NCBI RefSeq assembly: GCF_048270265.1
Contig: NZ_JBLWTD010000001.1
Span: 62,001 to 126,000 of the forward strand
Direction of reading: 5' to 3'
Origin: Maricaulis sp048270265
Lineage (GTDB): Bacteria > Pseudomonadota > Alphaproteobacteria > Caulobacterales > Maricaulaceae
Length of the DNA: 64,000 nucleotides
Made by a program: the position numbers and the translations under genes. Under the pieces are notes generated by a model that was not told the DNA's origin, searched no databases, and saw only the letters and a list, made by a program, of their open reading frames with translations. Each line of letters starts with the position of its first letter. Positions within the stretch are counted from its first letter, which is position 1. Positions 52,914 through 60,450 of this stretch are shown here, piece by piece.

Positions 52914-54401
52914 ATGACGTCCTGGAAGCAATCCATACTGGCAACGGCGCTGAGTGTGCTGATCCTTTCGCCCGCCGCCTTCGCGCAATCACCGCCTGCC
53001 GCCAATGCCTATGGCGAGGAAGCCATCGAGTTCACCGCCCGCAGCGGCGACAGTGTTCCGGCTTTTCACGGGACAGTCACAGTCCCGGAAAACCGCGCCG
53101 ACCCGGCCAGCCGCATGATCGAGGTGAGCTATATCCGCTTTCCCGCGACCGGTGAAAATCCGGGCTCGCCGATCGTCTATCTCTCCGGCGGGCCAGGCGG
53201 TTCGGGTAGCGGTACGGCCCGGGGGGCCCGTTTTTCCCTGTTCCAGGAGATGCGCCAGCATGGCGATGTCATTGCCTTCGATCAGCGCGGCACGGGCGGA
53301 TCGACCGAATTGCCGCGCTGTGTCTCCTCGCAGCCGATCTCCGAGACGCAAGCGATCAGCGATGCCGGATACGCAGCCGCCTATCGGCGCGCGGTCGAGG
53401 AGTGCGGTGTGTTCTGGCGCGAGCAGGGTGTCGACGTCACCGGCTATACGACGCGCGAAAGCGTTCAGGATCTGGCGGCGCTGCGGGCGCATTTCGGTGC
53501 CGAGCAGATCTCGCTGTGGGGGATCTCCTATGGCAGCCATCTCGCCCTGGCGGCGCTGAAGGATATTCCCGGCCAGATAGACCGCGTCATCATCGCCAGC
53601 GCCGAAGGGCTCGACCAGACGGTCAAGATGCCGGCCGAAACCGATCGCTATTTCGCGCGCCTGCAGGCGGCCATCGACACCCAGCCGGCGGCCCGGGCGC
53701 TTTACCCCGACGTCGCCGGACTGATGCGGCGCGTGCATGCCCGGTTCGAGGCCGAGCCCATGCTGGTGCAGGTGCCACAGGAGAATGGCGAAACACTGCC
53801 CTTCCTGCTGCAGCGCCGCAATCTGCAGGAATTCTCCTCCGGCCTGATCAGTGACCCGCAATATGCGGCCTTGCTGCTGATGCTCTACACCCAGCTCGAT
53901 GCTGGCGAGAGCGATCTGGCGGTCATGTTGCTGCAGCGCTTCTGGACGATGCGTGAGCCGATCACGCTGAGCGCGATGCCGACAGCGATGGATCTCGCCT
54001 CGGGGATTGATGATGAGCGCCTTGCCGAATTCGAGCGCCAGGCTGAGACCGGTCTGATCGGAGGCTATCTCAATTTCCCGATGCCGCAGATCCGCGGTGC
54101 CTGGGACGGGTTTGATCTCGGCGATGAATTCCGCCAGCCACCACATGGCGACACACCGGTCCTGCTGCTCACGGGCACGCTCGACGGGCGCACCTATCCC
54201 GACGCCCAGGCCGCTTCCGTCTCTGGCCTGAGCCACGTCCATCAAATCATTGTGCGCAATGCCGGGCATAACCTCTTCATGACCACGCCGGAGGTCGCCG
54301 AGGCCATGCATCGCTTCATGCGTGGTGAGTCGGCCGCCAGCAGTGAAATCATCATCGATCTGCCGGACATGACGGCCAATCCGCTCGACCAGCAAGGTTG
54401 A
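52914..54401 (+). CDS. Exported S33-type alpha/beta hydrolase (tripeptidyl aminopeptidase-like)
   Basis: A 495-residue secreted alpha/beta hydrolase with signal peptide ending AAFAQ. The oxyanion region is YLSGGPGGSGSG, the Q-R-G-T-G-G turn follows, and the nucleophile is S205 in GISYGS. The Asp (LLLTGTLDGRTYP) and His (NAGHNLFM) lie in the C-terminal TAP-like part. Likely a periplasmic or extracellular peptidase. Divergent from the LytTR sensor and followed by a strong hairpin. Confidence 0.9.
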   Translation: MTSWKQSILATALSVLILSPAAFAQSPPAANAYGEEAIEFTARSGDSVPAFHGTVTVPENRADPASRMIEVSYIRFPATGENPGSPIVYLSGGPGGSGSGTARGARFSLFQEMRQHGDVIAFDQRGTGGSTELPRCVSSQPISETQAISDAGYAAAYRRAVEECGVFWREQGVDVTGYTTRESVQDLAALRAHFGAEQISLWGISYGSHLALAALKDIPGQIDRVIIASAEGLDQTVKMPAETDRYFARLQAAIDTQPAARALYPDVAGLMRRVHARFEAEPMLVQVPQENGETLPFLLQRRNLQEFSSGLISDPQYAALLLMLYTQLDAGESDLAVMLLQRFWTMREPITLSAMPTAMDLASGIDDERLAEFERQAETGLIGGYLNFPMPQIRGAWDGFDLGDEFRQPPHGDTPVLLLTGTLDGRTYPDAQAASVSGLSHVHQIIVRNAGHNLFMTTPEVAEAMHRFMRGESAASSEIIIDLPDMTANPLDQQG

Positions 54402-54422
54402 TGACCCGCTCGTGACTGCCCC

Positions 54423-54457
54423 TGCGTGACCGCAGCTGATAGAGCTGTGGTCACGCA
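54423..54457. promoter_or_regulatory. 15-bp palindromic hairpin before the thioredoxin-fold gene
   Basis: Arms 54423-54437 and 54443-54457 (TGCGTGACCGCAGCT with AGCTGTGGTCACGCA) pair fully with one G-U, around a GATAG loop, just 15 bases before ATG 54473 and directly upstream of its GGGGAGGCGGG ribosome site. No T tract follows, so it is either a DNA operator, an RNA control hairpin, or a factor-dependent terminator of the peptidase gene. Confidence 0.65.
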
Positions 54458-54472
54458 AACGGGGAGGCGGGA

Positions 54473-55321
54473 ATGAATACACTCAAACGCATCTATGTGA
54501 TGGCCTATCTGACCGGCGCCGTCATCCTGGTGATCAAGGCCAGTCAGGGCCTGTTCTCCAGCCATCACTGGATCGGCTGGCTGGGTGTGCTGCTCACGGG
54601 CGCGCCGATCGTGGTGATCCTGTCGATCGCGATGCTGACGCGCCGCATGGCCCGGACCAGCGCCAATTTCCCGCTCTTCATCGCTGGGGGCCTCGCTGGC
54701 TTGTTGCTGGCAGCATGGGAAGCGCATTTCGCGGGTGGCGAACGCGATCTGGTCTATCTCGCGCTCGCGGGCTTTGGCGGCTTTCTGCTCTACGTGTTCT
54801 GGTATTCGCGCTTTAACCGCAAACCGAGCCCCGCGATCGCGGTGGGCACCAGCCTGCCGGCCTTTGAGGTGCTCGACCGTGCGGGAGATGCCGTGAGCTC
54901 ACAGGCACTGACCGAAACGCCCGCGGTGCTGATCTTCATCCGGGGTAATTGGTGTCCCTTCTGTATGGGGCAGGTCAATGAGATGGCGGCGGGGATTGCG
55001 CCCTTTGTGGAGCGTGGCATTCGCGTCGCCTTCATCGCCCCGCAATCGGTGGGCAAGACCGCGGCGCTGGCCGAGGGCAAGCCGGACGGGCTGGAATTTT
55101 ATTCCGATACGGGCAATGCCGCCGGGCGTGTGCTCGGGATCGATAATCCGGCCGCCCTGCCGCTGGGGATGGAATTGCTCGGCTATCGCTCCGAGTCCGT
55201 GCTGCCGACCGTGATCGCTGTCGCGGCGGGGGGCGGGATCCTGTGGACGCATGAGACCGATAATTACCGCGTGCGCCCCACGCCGGCGGAATTGCTGGCG
55301 GTGTTCAACGATGCGGCCTGA
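54473..55321 (+). CDS. Membrane-anchored peroxiredoxin/thioredoxin-fold protein
   Basis: A 282-residue protein with three to four N-terminal membrane helices (residues ~8-108), then an AhpC/TSA-like domain. The redox site is IRGNWCPFCMGQV with C161 and C164; the fold continues through IAPQSVGKTAALAEG and ends with the cis-Pro region LPTVIAV. Likely a membrane-bound thiol reductase or peroxidase. GGGGAGG precedes the ATG, within reach of the hairpin 54423-54457. Confidence 0.82.
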   Translation: MNTLKRIYVMAYLTGAVILVIKASQGLFSSHHWIGWLGVLLTGAPIVVILSIAMLTRRMARTSANFPLFIAGGLAGLLLAAWEAHFAGGERDLVYLALAGFGGFLLYVFWYSRFNRKPSPAIAVGTSLPAFEVLDRAGDAVSSQALTETPAVLIFIRGNWCPFCMGQVNEMAAGIAPFVERGIRVAFIAPQSVGKTAALAEGKPDGLEFYSDTGNAAGRVLGIDNPAALPLGMELLGYRSESVLPTVIAVAAGGGILWTHETDNYRVRPTPAELLAVFNDAA

Positions 55322-55422
55322 TGCGAGACGCTGCATAATCTGCACGCGGTCTGCATCCAATTCGCGCCGCAGCGGCGACCTGTTTATGAAAGCAAGATCG
55401 CTACGGCACGAAAGGACACAAC

Positions 55423-55842
55423 ATGGCTGACCTGTTTCGCAATTACTGGTGGCTTCTGTTCCCGCTCTTCTGGTTCATCTCGGCTGGCTGGGGCAGCCTG
55501 ATGCGCTACAAGCGTACCCAGGCCAAGATTGACCTGCTCAAGACCTATGCTGCCTCGGGCAAGGAGCCGCCGGCTGAATTGCTGGCCAATCTCGACAAGC
55601 CCGATTACGCCCGCCCCGAATGGTCGGATGACGACGAGGGGGGCAGACCCCGCCGTGGTCGCGGGCACGCATTCCTCATTGTTCTGTTCGCAGGCCTGGC
55701 CGGGGTGTTTGCCTATACCGGCTATGCCGGCTGGATGGGGGAATCGCAGAGTGAGTTCTACTTCATCGCCCTGATCATGGGCGTCATGTCGCTCGCCTTC
55801 CTGGCCTCATCCATGTTCCGGGGCGGTAACAGAGACGATTGA
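55423..55842 (+). CDS. Small membrane protein of ECF module 1 (DUF6249-like)
   Basis: A 139-residue protein with a helix at each end (about residues 8-26 and 82-132) and a charged middle containing TQAKIDLLKTYAASGKEPPAELLANLDKP. That middle part resembles the helix-tract of the protein at 57409 (KAALSTVEEAIRAGQQVTPELVRAL). It overlaps the sigma-factor gene by one base (TGATG). Perhaps a membrane partner of the sigma system. Confidence 0.78.
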   Translation: MADLFRNYWWLLFPLFWFISAGWGSLMRYKRTQAKIDLLKTYAASGKEPPAELLANLDKPDYARPEWSDDDEGGRPRRGRGHAFLIVLFAGLAGVFAYTGYAGWMGESQSEFYFIALIMGVMSLAFLASSMFRGGNRDD

Positions 55843-56381
55843 TGTCGACGCAATGGACCGACGCCGCGCTGGTCGCGGCGGCACGGTCAGGCTCGGACAA
55901 TGCGTTTGCGATTCTGGTGGACCGCCATCAACAGGCGGTGCGCAGTTTTCTGCGCCGTGTCTGTGGTCATGAGGCCGATGCCGATGACCTCGCGCAGGAA
56001 ACCTTCCTGGCCGCCTGGACCGCGCTGCGCACGCTGGACGAGCCGGCACGGGTCCGGTCCTGGCTGTTCGGCATCGCCTGGCGGCGGACGCAGGGGATGG
56101 CGCGGTCCATGTCGCGGACCCGGCGGCGCGAGACCGACTGGCAGGCCGAACGGGCGGACAGCGACCAGCCCGGCACCGAATTGAATATCGCCATGCAGCA
56201 GGCCCTGGCCCAATTGCCGCCGGACCAGCGCGCCGCCGTCGCGCTGTGCCTGGCGGGCGACTGGTCGCATGCCGATGCGGCGCGCATTTTGGAAATGCCC
56301 CTGGGTACGGTAAAATCACATGTCTTGCGCGGCCGGGCCCGGCTGGTCGAGATTTTGGGAGTGCGTGATGACGAAACCTGA
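55842..56381 (+). CDS. ECF-type RNA polymerase sigma factor (module 1)
   Basis: A 179-residue sigma-70-family ECF factor. Sigma2 has HEADADDLAQETFLAAWTALRTL and RSWLFGIAWRR; sigma4 ends with LPPDQRAAVALCLAGDWSHADAARILEMPLGTVKSHVLRGRARL, a full helix-turn-helix. Start ATG 55842 coincides with the upstream stop, and its stop is inside the next gene, so all three genes of the module are coupled. Confidence 0.93.
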   Translation: MSTQWTDAALVAAARSGSDNAFAILVDRHQQAVRSFLRRVCGHEADADDLAQETFLAAWTALRTLDEPARVRSWLFGIAWRRTQGMARSMSRTRRRETDWQAERADSDQPGTELNIAMQQALAQLPPDQRAAVALCLAGDWSHADAARILEMPLGTVKSHVLRGRARLVEILGVRDDET

Positions 56382-56691
56382 TCCACTCAAGGCTTTTTTC
56401 GACGCCGATGAGGCGCCCGCTGTCGATCCCGGTTTCCGCATGGCCGTCATGGAACGCGTGGCGCGGCGCCGGCTGCAGCTCGGTCTGGCGCGTGCGGCTG
56501 TGGCCGGGCTGGTCGTGTTTGCAGCGCTGTTATTGCTGCGCCCGGTGATGGTGGGCCTGCTGGTTCTCCTGTCGGGGGCGTTCCTGGAAGCCATGCTGAT
56601 GCTCGGTGCCACCGCGCTGGCGGCGTTCGCTGCCTACTGCCTCGCGACGGACCGAGTGGGGCTGCCCGGCTGGGCACAGCGCCTGCTCTGA
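56368..56691 (+). CDS. Putative anti-sigma/membrane partner (module 1)
   Basis: A 107-residue protein: an N-terminal cytosolic stretch (MTKPDPLKAFFDADEAPAVDPGFRMAVMERVARRR) resembling the short sigma-binding part of small anti-sigma factors, then two membrane helices (about 40-65 and 68-90). The start overlaps the sigma gene by 14 bases. No ZAS metal motif (HxxxCxxC) is present. Confidence 0.72.
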   Translation: MTKPDPLKAFFDADEAPAVDPGFRMAVMERVARRRLQLGLARAAVAGLVVFAALLLLRPVMVGLLVLLSGAFLEAMLMLGATALAAFAAYCLATDRVGLPGWAQRLL

Positions 56692-56770
56692 TCGCCACCG
56701 ACGGCCGGAGATTTTTCGGCGAGGCCGGGATGAATCGCCTATAAGCAACAGATAGCGGGTGGGGGACGAC

Positions 56771-57328
56771 ATGCTTATTCTGATAGCCGGACTGGTCTTG
56801 TTTCTGGGCGTGCATTCGCTGCAGGTGGTGCCGGGCCTGCGGACCGGGCTGAGAAGCGCGCTCGGCGAGGCACCCTACAAGCTGATCTATACCGCCCTGT
56901 CGCTGATCGGTTTCGGCCTGCTCATCTATGGCAAGATCATTGCCCATCCGCCAGTGGCGATCTGGGCTCCGCCGGAGTGGACCCGGCATGTCGCTTTCCT
57001 GATTGTCCCGCTGGCGCTGATCCTTCTCGTGTCAGCCTATGCGCCCGGCCATATCCGGCGTGTCGTCCGCCACCCGATGCTGGCGAGTGTCATCCTGTGG
57101 TCAGGCGCGCATTTGCTGGCCAATGGCGAATTGTCGGCGATGCTGTTGTTTGGCGGCTTTTTCATCTGGTCGACGATCACCTTCATCTCCGCCTGCCTGC
57201 GCGAAACGCCGCCGCCGGTGGTCAAGGGCTGGGGCGGGGAGCTCACCGCGATCATTCTGGGCGCCTTGCTCGCCCTGATAATCATGAATGTTCACATGTA
57301 CTTGTTTGGCGTTGCCATCATTGGCTGA
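56771..57328 (+). CDS. NnrU family membrane protein
   Basis: A 185-residue integral membrane protein with five helices. MLILIAGLVLFLGVHSLQVV opens with the conserved GxHS, and HIRRVVRHPMLASVILWSGAHLLANGEL is the NnrU hallmark. NnrU was linked to nitrite/nitric oxide metabolism and is related to isoprenylcysteine methyltransferases; no denitrification gene is present here. It sits between the two ECF modules. ATG 56771 is preferred to GTG 56759. Confidence 0.88.
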   Translation: MLILIAGLVLFLGVHSLQVVPGLRTGLRSALGEAPYKLIYTALSLIGFGLLIYGKIIAHPPVAIWAPPEWTRHVAFLIVPLALILLVSAYAPGHIRRVVRHPMLASVILWSGAHLLANGELSAMLLFGGFFIWSTITFISACLRETPPPVVKGWGGELTAIILGALLALIIMNVHMYLFGVAIIG

Positions 57329-57408
57329 TGCCGCTGCATCCGTTTGCGGGTCGGCAGGCATCCTATCAATGAAAGGCGGCGTGGTGCTGCCCGGTTATGG
57401 AGGTTGAA

Positions 57409-57792
57409 ATGGGTGTAGAAATCATGGTCCCGCTCGGCATGTTTGCAATGGTGGTTGCCATTGTCTTCATCGCCATCAATGGCGGAACCCAGAAACGCAA
57501 GGCCGCGCTCAGCACGGTTGAAGAGGCCATTCGGGCGGGCCAGCAAGTCACGCCGGAACTGGTCCGGGCCCTGGGCATGCCGCGCAAGGACAGCAATGGC
57601 GATCTCAAATCCGGCGCCATTCTTCTGGCGGTCGCCGTGGCCTTCATCGTCCTTGGCTACACGATTTCGGGCGTTGATGATGATGCCCAGGAAGCCTTCA
57701 CGGTGATGACCGGTATCGCGGCATTCCCGGGCTTTATCGGCCTTGTCCTGATGGGCTTCGGTCTGTTCGGTTCCAAAAAAGACGACCTGTAG
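57409..57792 (+). CDS. DUF6249-type small membrane protein (module 2)
   Basis: A 127-residue protein with one N-terminal helix, a cytosolic linker (RKAALSTVEEAIRAGQQVTPELVRALGMPR) and two C-terminal helices. GGAGG lies 6 bases before ATG 57409. It occupies the same position before an ECF sigma gene as the protein at 55423. Confidence 0.8.
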   Translation: MGVEIMVPLGMFAMVVAIVFIAINGGTQKRKAALSTVEEAIRAGQQVTPELVRALGMPRKDSNGDLKSGAILLAVAVAFIVLGYTISGVDDDAQEAFTVMTGIAAFPGFIGLVLMGFGLFGSKKDDL

Positions 57793-57803
57793 GAACCAGT
57801 GCG

Positions 57804-58346
57804 ATGAAGGCGTCGGACGAAGAATTGACAGCTCTGGTAATGGCGACGAAGAACGCCGCCGCCTTCGGAGAGCTGGTCCGGCGCCACCAGGGCGTGGTGC
57901 GTGGCATGCTGCACCGCATGTGCCGCAATCACGCCCTTGCCGATGATCTCGCCCAGGACGCCTTTGTCCGGGCCTTCGAGAAGATCGGCAGTTTTCTCGG
58001 CACGGGAACATTCAAATCCTGGCTGTGCTCAATCGCGTACATGGAATTCCTCAAATCGGCGCGCAAGCGCAAGTCGACGGACAGGGCCATGGAGCGCTTC
58101 GGCAGCGGGACGGAAGACAGCGAGGCGCCCCGGGATATGGGCAATGTGGTTGATCTCGATCGCGCACTCGCCACATTGAAAGAGGAAGAGCGTGTGGCGG
58201 TAGTGATGTGTTATTCCTGCGGCATGTCGCATTCGGAAGCTGCAGAGGCGACCGGCATGCCGCTGGGGACCATCAAGTCGCACGTCAATCGCGGGCGTGC
58301 CAAATTGCAGGCCTATTTTGCGGAATCGGAGGTAATGGCGTCATGA
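57804..58346 (+). CDS. ECF-type RNA polymerase sigma factor (module 2)
   Basis: A 180-residue ECF sigma factor. Sigma2: NHALADDLAQDAFVRAFEKIGSFLGTGTFKSWLCSIAYMEF; sigma4: LKEEERVAVVMCYSCGMSHSEAAEATGMPLGTIKSHVNRGRAKL. It is similar in length and layout to the factor at 55842 but divergent in sequence, so an old duplication or parallel recruitment. The stop overlaps the next start (ATGA). Confidence 0.93.
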   Translation: MKASDEELTALVMATKNAAAFGELVRRHQGVVRGMLHRMCRNHALADDLAQDAFVRAFEKIGSFLGTGTFKSWLCSIAYMEFLKSARKRKSTDRAMERFGSGTEDSEAPRDMGNVVDLDRALATLKEEERVAVVMCYSCGMSHSEAAEATGMPLGTIKSHVNRGRAKLQAYFAESEVMAS

Positions 58347-58684
58347 CTATGAACGATGCCTTTGACCAACGGCTCATGGCGGCCTTCGCGGAGGCGGCAG
58401 AGCCTTTGAATGAGCAGGCCGAGGCGGACGCCTTTGCGGCCAAGGTGGTGGCGCAGCTGTCGCATCCGGACCGCAAGCGTGCCCTGGTGCTCGGTGGGGC
58501 CGGCTCGATCGGCTCGGCGATTGCGGGCACCCAGCTGGAAGGCGTGTTCACCCAGGTGCAGATCCCGGCCGATGGCCTGATCGCGAATTTCGCTTTCCTG
58601 ATGTCTCCGGAGACGATGGCGGCACTCGCCATGGCCGTGGCGCTGGGGATGGTGGCGCTGATCCTGCCGCGCCGGCTCGCCTAG
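58343..58684 (+). CDS. Putative anti-sigma/membrane partner (module 2)
   Basis: A 113-residue protein with a soluble N-terminus (MNDAFDQRLMAAFAEAAEPLNEQAEADAFAAKVVAQL) and a C-terminal helix region (about 60-108). It matches the module 1 partner in position, size and the acidic-then-helical N-terminal plan. No zinc motif. Overlap with the sigma gene makes the pair translationally coupled. Confidence 0.72.
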   Translation: MTMNDAFDQRLMAAFAEAAEPLNEQAEADAFAAKVVAQLSHPDRKRALVLGGAGSIGSAIAGTQLEGVFTQVQIPADGLIANFAFLMSPETMAALAMAVALGMVALILPRRLA

Positions 58685-58798
58685 AGTCTGACCAGTAAAG
58701 GTGGGCACCGGTTTGACGGGCCGGAGTGCTCAAGACTTTTGCACTGCAGCATGGTGCGCTAGTCTCGCGGCAGTCCCAGCCCCGAGAGGCCGCCCCCC

Positions 58799-59626
58799 AT
58801 GTCCGCCCAGACCCAGACCCGCCGTATCACCGCCGCCGATATCCGCGCGCGCAAGGGGCTCGAGCCCCTGGTTTGCCTCACCGCCTATGATGCTCCTATG
58901 GCGCGCCTGCTTGATCCGCATTGCGATCTTCTGCTGGTCGGCGACAGTGTCGGCATGGTCGTGCACGGCCTCGCCAGCACCATCGGCGTCACCCTCGAAA
59001 TGATGATCCTGCACGGCCAGGCCGTGATGCGTGGTGCCAGTCGGGCGCTGGTCGCCGTCGACATGCCGTTTGGCAGCTATGAGCAATCCCCGCAACAGGC
59101 CTTCGAGAATGCCGCCCGCATCATGAGCGAGACCGGCTGCCAGGCGATCAAGATCGAGAGCGGCACCTATGCCGGCGAGACGATCGAATTCATGGCCCAG
59201 CGTTCCATCCCGGTGATCGGCCATGTCGGGCTGCGGCCGCAGGCGGCGCTCGCCGAGGGCGGCTTCAAGGCCAAGGGCAAGACCGGCGCCGAACGTGATC
59301 GCGTGATCGAGGAAGCGGCGATCGCCGAGCAGGCCGGTGCCTTTGCGATCGTGATCGAGGGGGTGGATGAGGATCTGGCGCGCGAAATCACGCAGACCGT
59401 CAAGGTCCCGACCATCGGAATCGGGGCGTCGGGCCATTGCGACGGGCAGATCCTGGTGACCCAGGACATGCTCGGCGTGTTCAACTGGACACCGAAATTC
59501 GTCAAGCGCTATGACAATATGGCCGAGCGTACCGACGCGGCCGTCGCGCGCTATGCCCGCGAAGTGCGCGAGCGCAGCTTTCCCTCCGGCGACGAGGTCT
59601 ACACCCTGAAGCGTATTGACGGTTGA
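58799..59626 (+). CDS. panB: 3-methyl-2-oxobutanoate hydroxymethyltransferase
   Basis: A 275-residue enzyme adding a hydroxymethyl group to ketoisovalerate, first step of pantothenate/coenzyme A synthesis. Metal-binding D motifs are in LLVGDSVGMVVHG and VAVDMPFGSYE; the catalytic Glu is in the IPVIGHVGLRPQ...EEAAIAEQAGAFAIVIEGV region. Full length. Lies 114 bases after the ECF module and 74 before the TPR gene. Confidence 0.96.
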   Translation: MSAQTQTRRITAADIRARKGLEPLVCLTAYDAPMARLLDPHCDLLLVGDSVGMVVHGLASTIGVTLEMMILHGQAVMRGASRALVAVDMPFGSYEQSPQQAFENAARIMSETGCQAIKIESGTYAGETIEFMAQRSIPVIGHVGLRPQAALAEGGFKAKGKTGAERDRVIEEAAIAEQAGAFAIVIEGVDEDLAREITQTVKVPTIGIGASGHCDGQILVTQDMLGVFNWTPKFVKRYDNMAERTDAAVARYAREVRERSFPSGDEVYTLKRIDG

Positions 59627-59700
59627 GGTCTGTTGCCGCTGAGGCGCGCTGACGTTAGGGTCGCGCGCATATTATCCCATAAGCACGGAGCCGCTTCGAC

Positions 59701-60450
59701 GTGGTCGATATTTTCGAAGAAGTTGACGAGGAACTTCGCAGAGACAAATACCAGGACCTGGCGCGCCAATACGGCCCGCTGGTGCTGGGCGTCGCCGCTG
59801 CGATCATCGTCGGTACCGCCGGCTATCAGGGCTGGCACGCGTGGCAGACCTCAACACGTGAGCAATCCTCGGATGCCTTCGAGGTCGCGATGAACGCGCT
59901 GGACGCGGGGCGTCCGGCACAGGCTGTCTCCGGTCTCGAGACGCTGGTGGAAACCGGCACCGCCTCCTATGCGACGCTGGCCTTGATGCAACGCGCCGGA
60001 ATCGCACTGGACGCGGGCGACAATGCCGCTGCCGCCGGTTTTTACGAACAGGTCGCTGCACGCACTGCCGAGCCCCTTGTCCGCGATCTCGCCACGCTGA
60101 AGGCGGTGTGGGCCCTGTGGGACACGCTGAGCTTCAATGACGTCGAGATTCGCCTGACACCGCTGACGACCGCGACCTCGCCCTACCGGCATCTGGCACG
60201 CGAGGCGATCGCTGTGGCCGCGCTCCGGGCCGGCGATATGGAACGGGCGCGCCGCGAGTATCAATTCCTGTCGACCAGTTTCGATGCGCCGCAGGGCGTG
60301 GCGCGGCGGGCGCTGGAAGGCCTGGCCTTGATTGCCGGCCAGAACGAGCCCGGCGAAGCGGAAATGGTGGCGCCCGAACCGGCAGCTGCCACGACGGCAA
60401 CCGATTCAGATACTGAACAAGCTAGCGCCGGGGATTCGGGCGATGATTGA
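59701..60450 (+). CDS. YfgM-like membrane-anchored TPR protein
   Basis: A 249-residue protein: short cytosolic start (VDIFEEVDEELRRDKYQDLARQYG), one membrane helix (about residues 24-44) and a periplasmic TPR-like domain, then an acidic, Ala/Thr-rich tail. This is the PF09976 plan of YfgM, which assists periplasmic protein folding and sits next to bamB in Proteobacteria. Start is GTG 59701. The stop overlaps bamB by 8 bases. Confidence 0.88.
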   Translation: MVDIFEEVDEELRRDKYQDLARQYGPLVLGVAAAIIVGTAGYQGWHAWQTSTREQSSDAFEVAMNALDAGRPAQAVSGLETLVETGTASYATLALMQRAGIALDAGDNAAAAGFYEQVAARTAEPLVRDLATLKAVWALWDTLSFNDVEIRLTPLTTATSPYRHLAREAIAVAALRAGDMERARREYQFLSTSFDAPQGVARRALEGLALIAGQNEPGEAEMVAPEPAAATTATDSDTEQASAGDSGDD

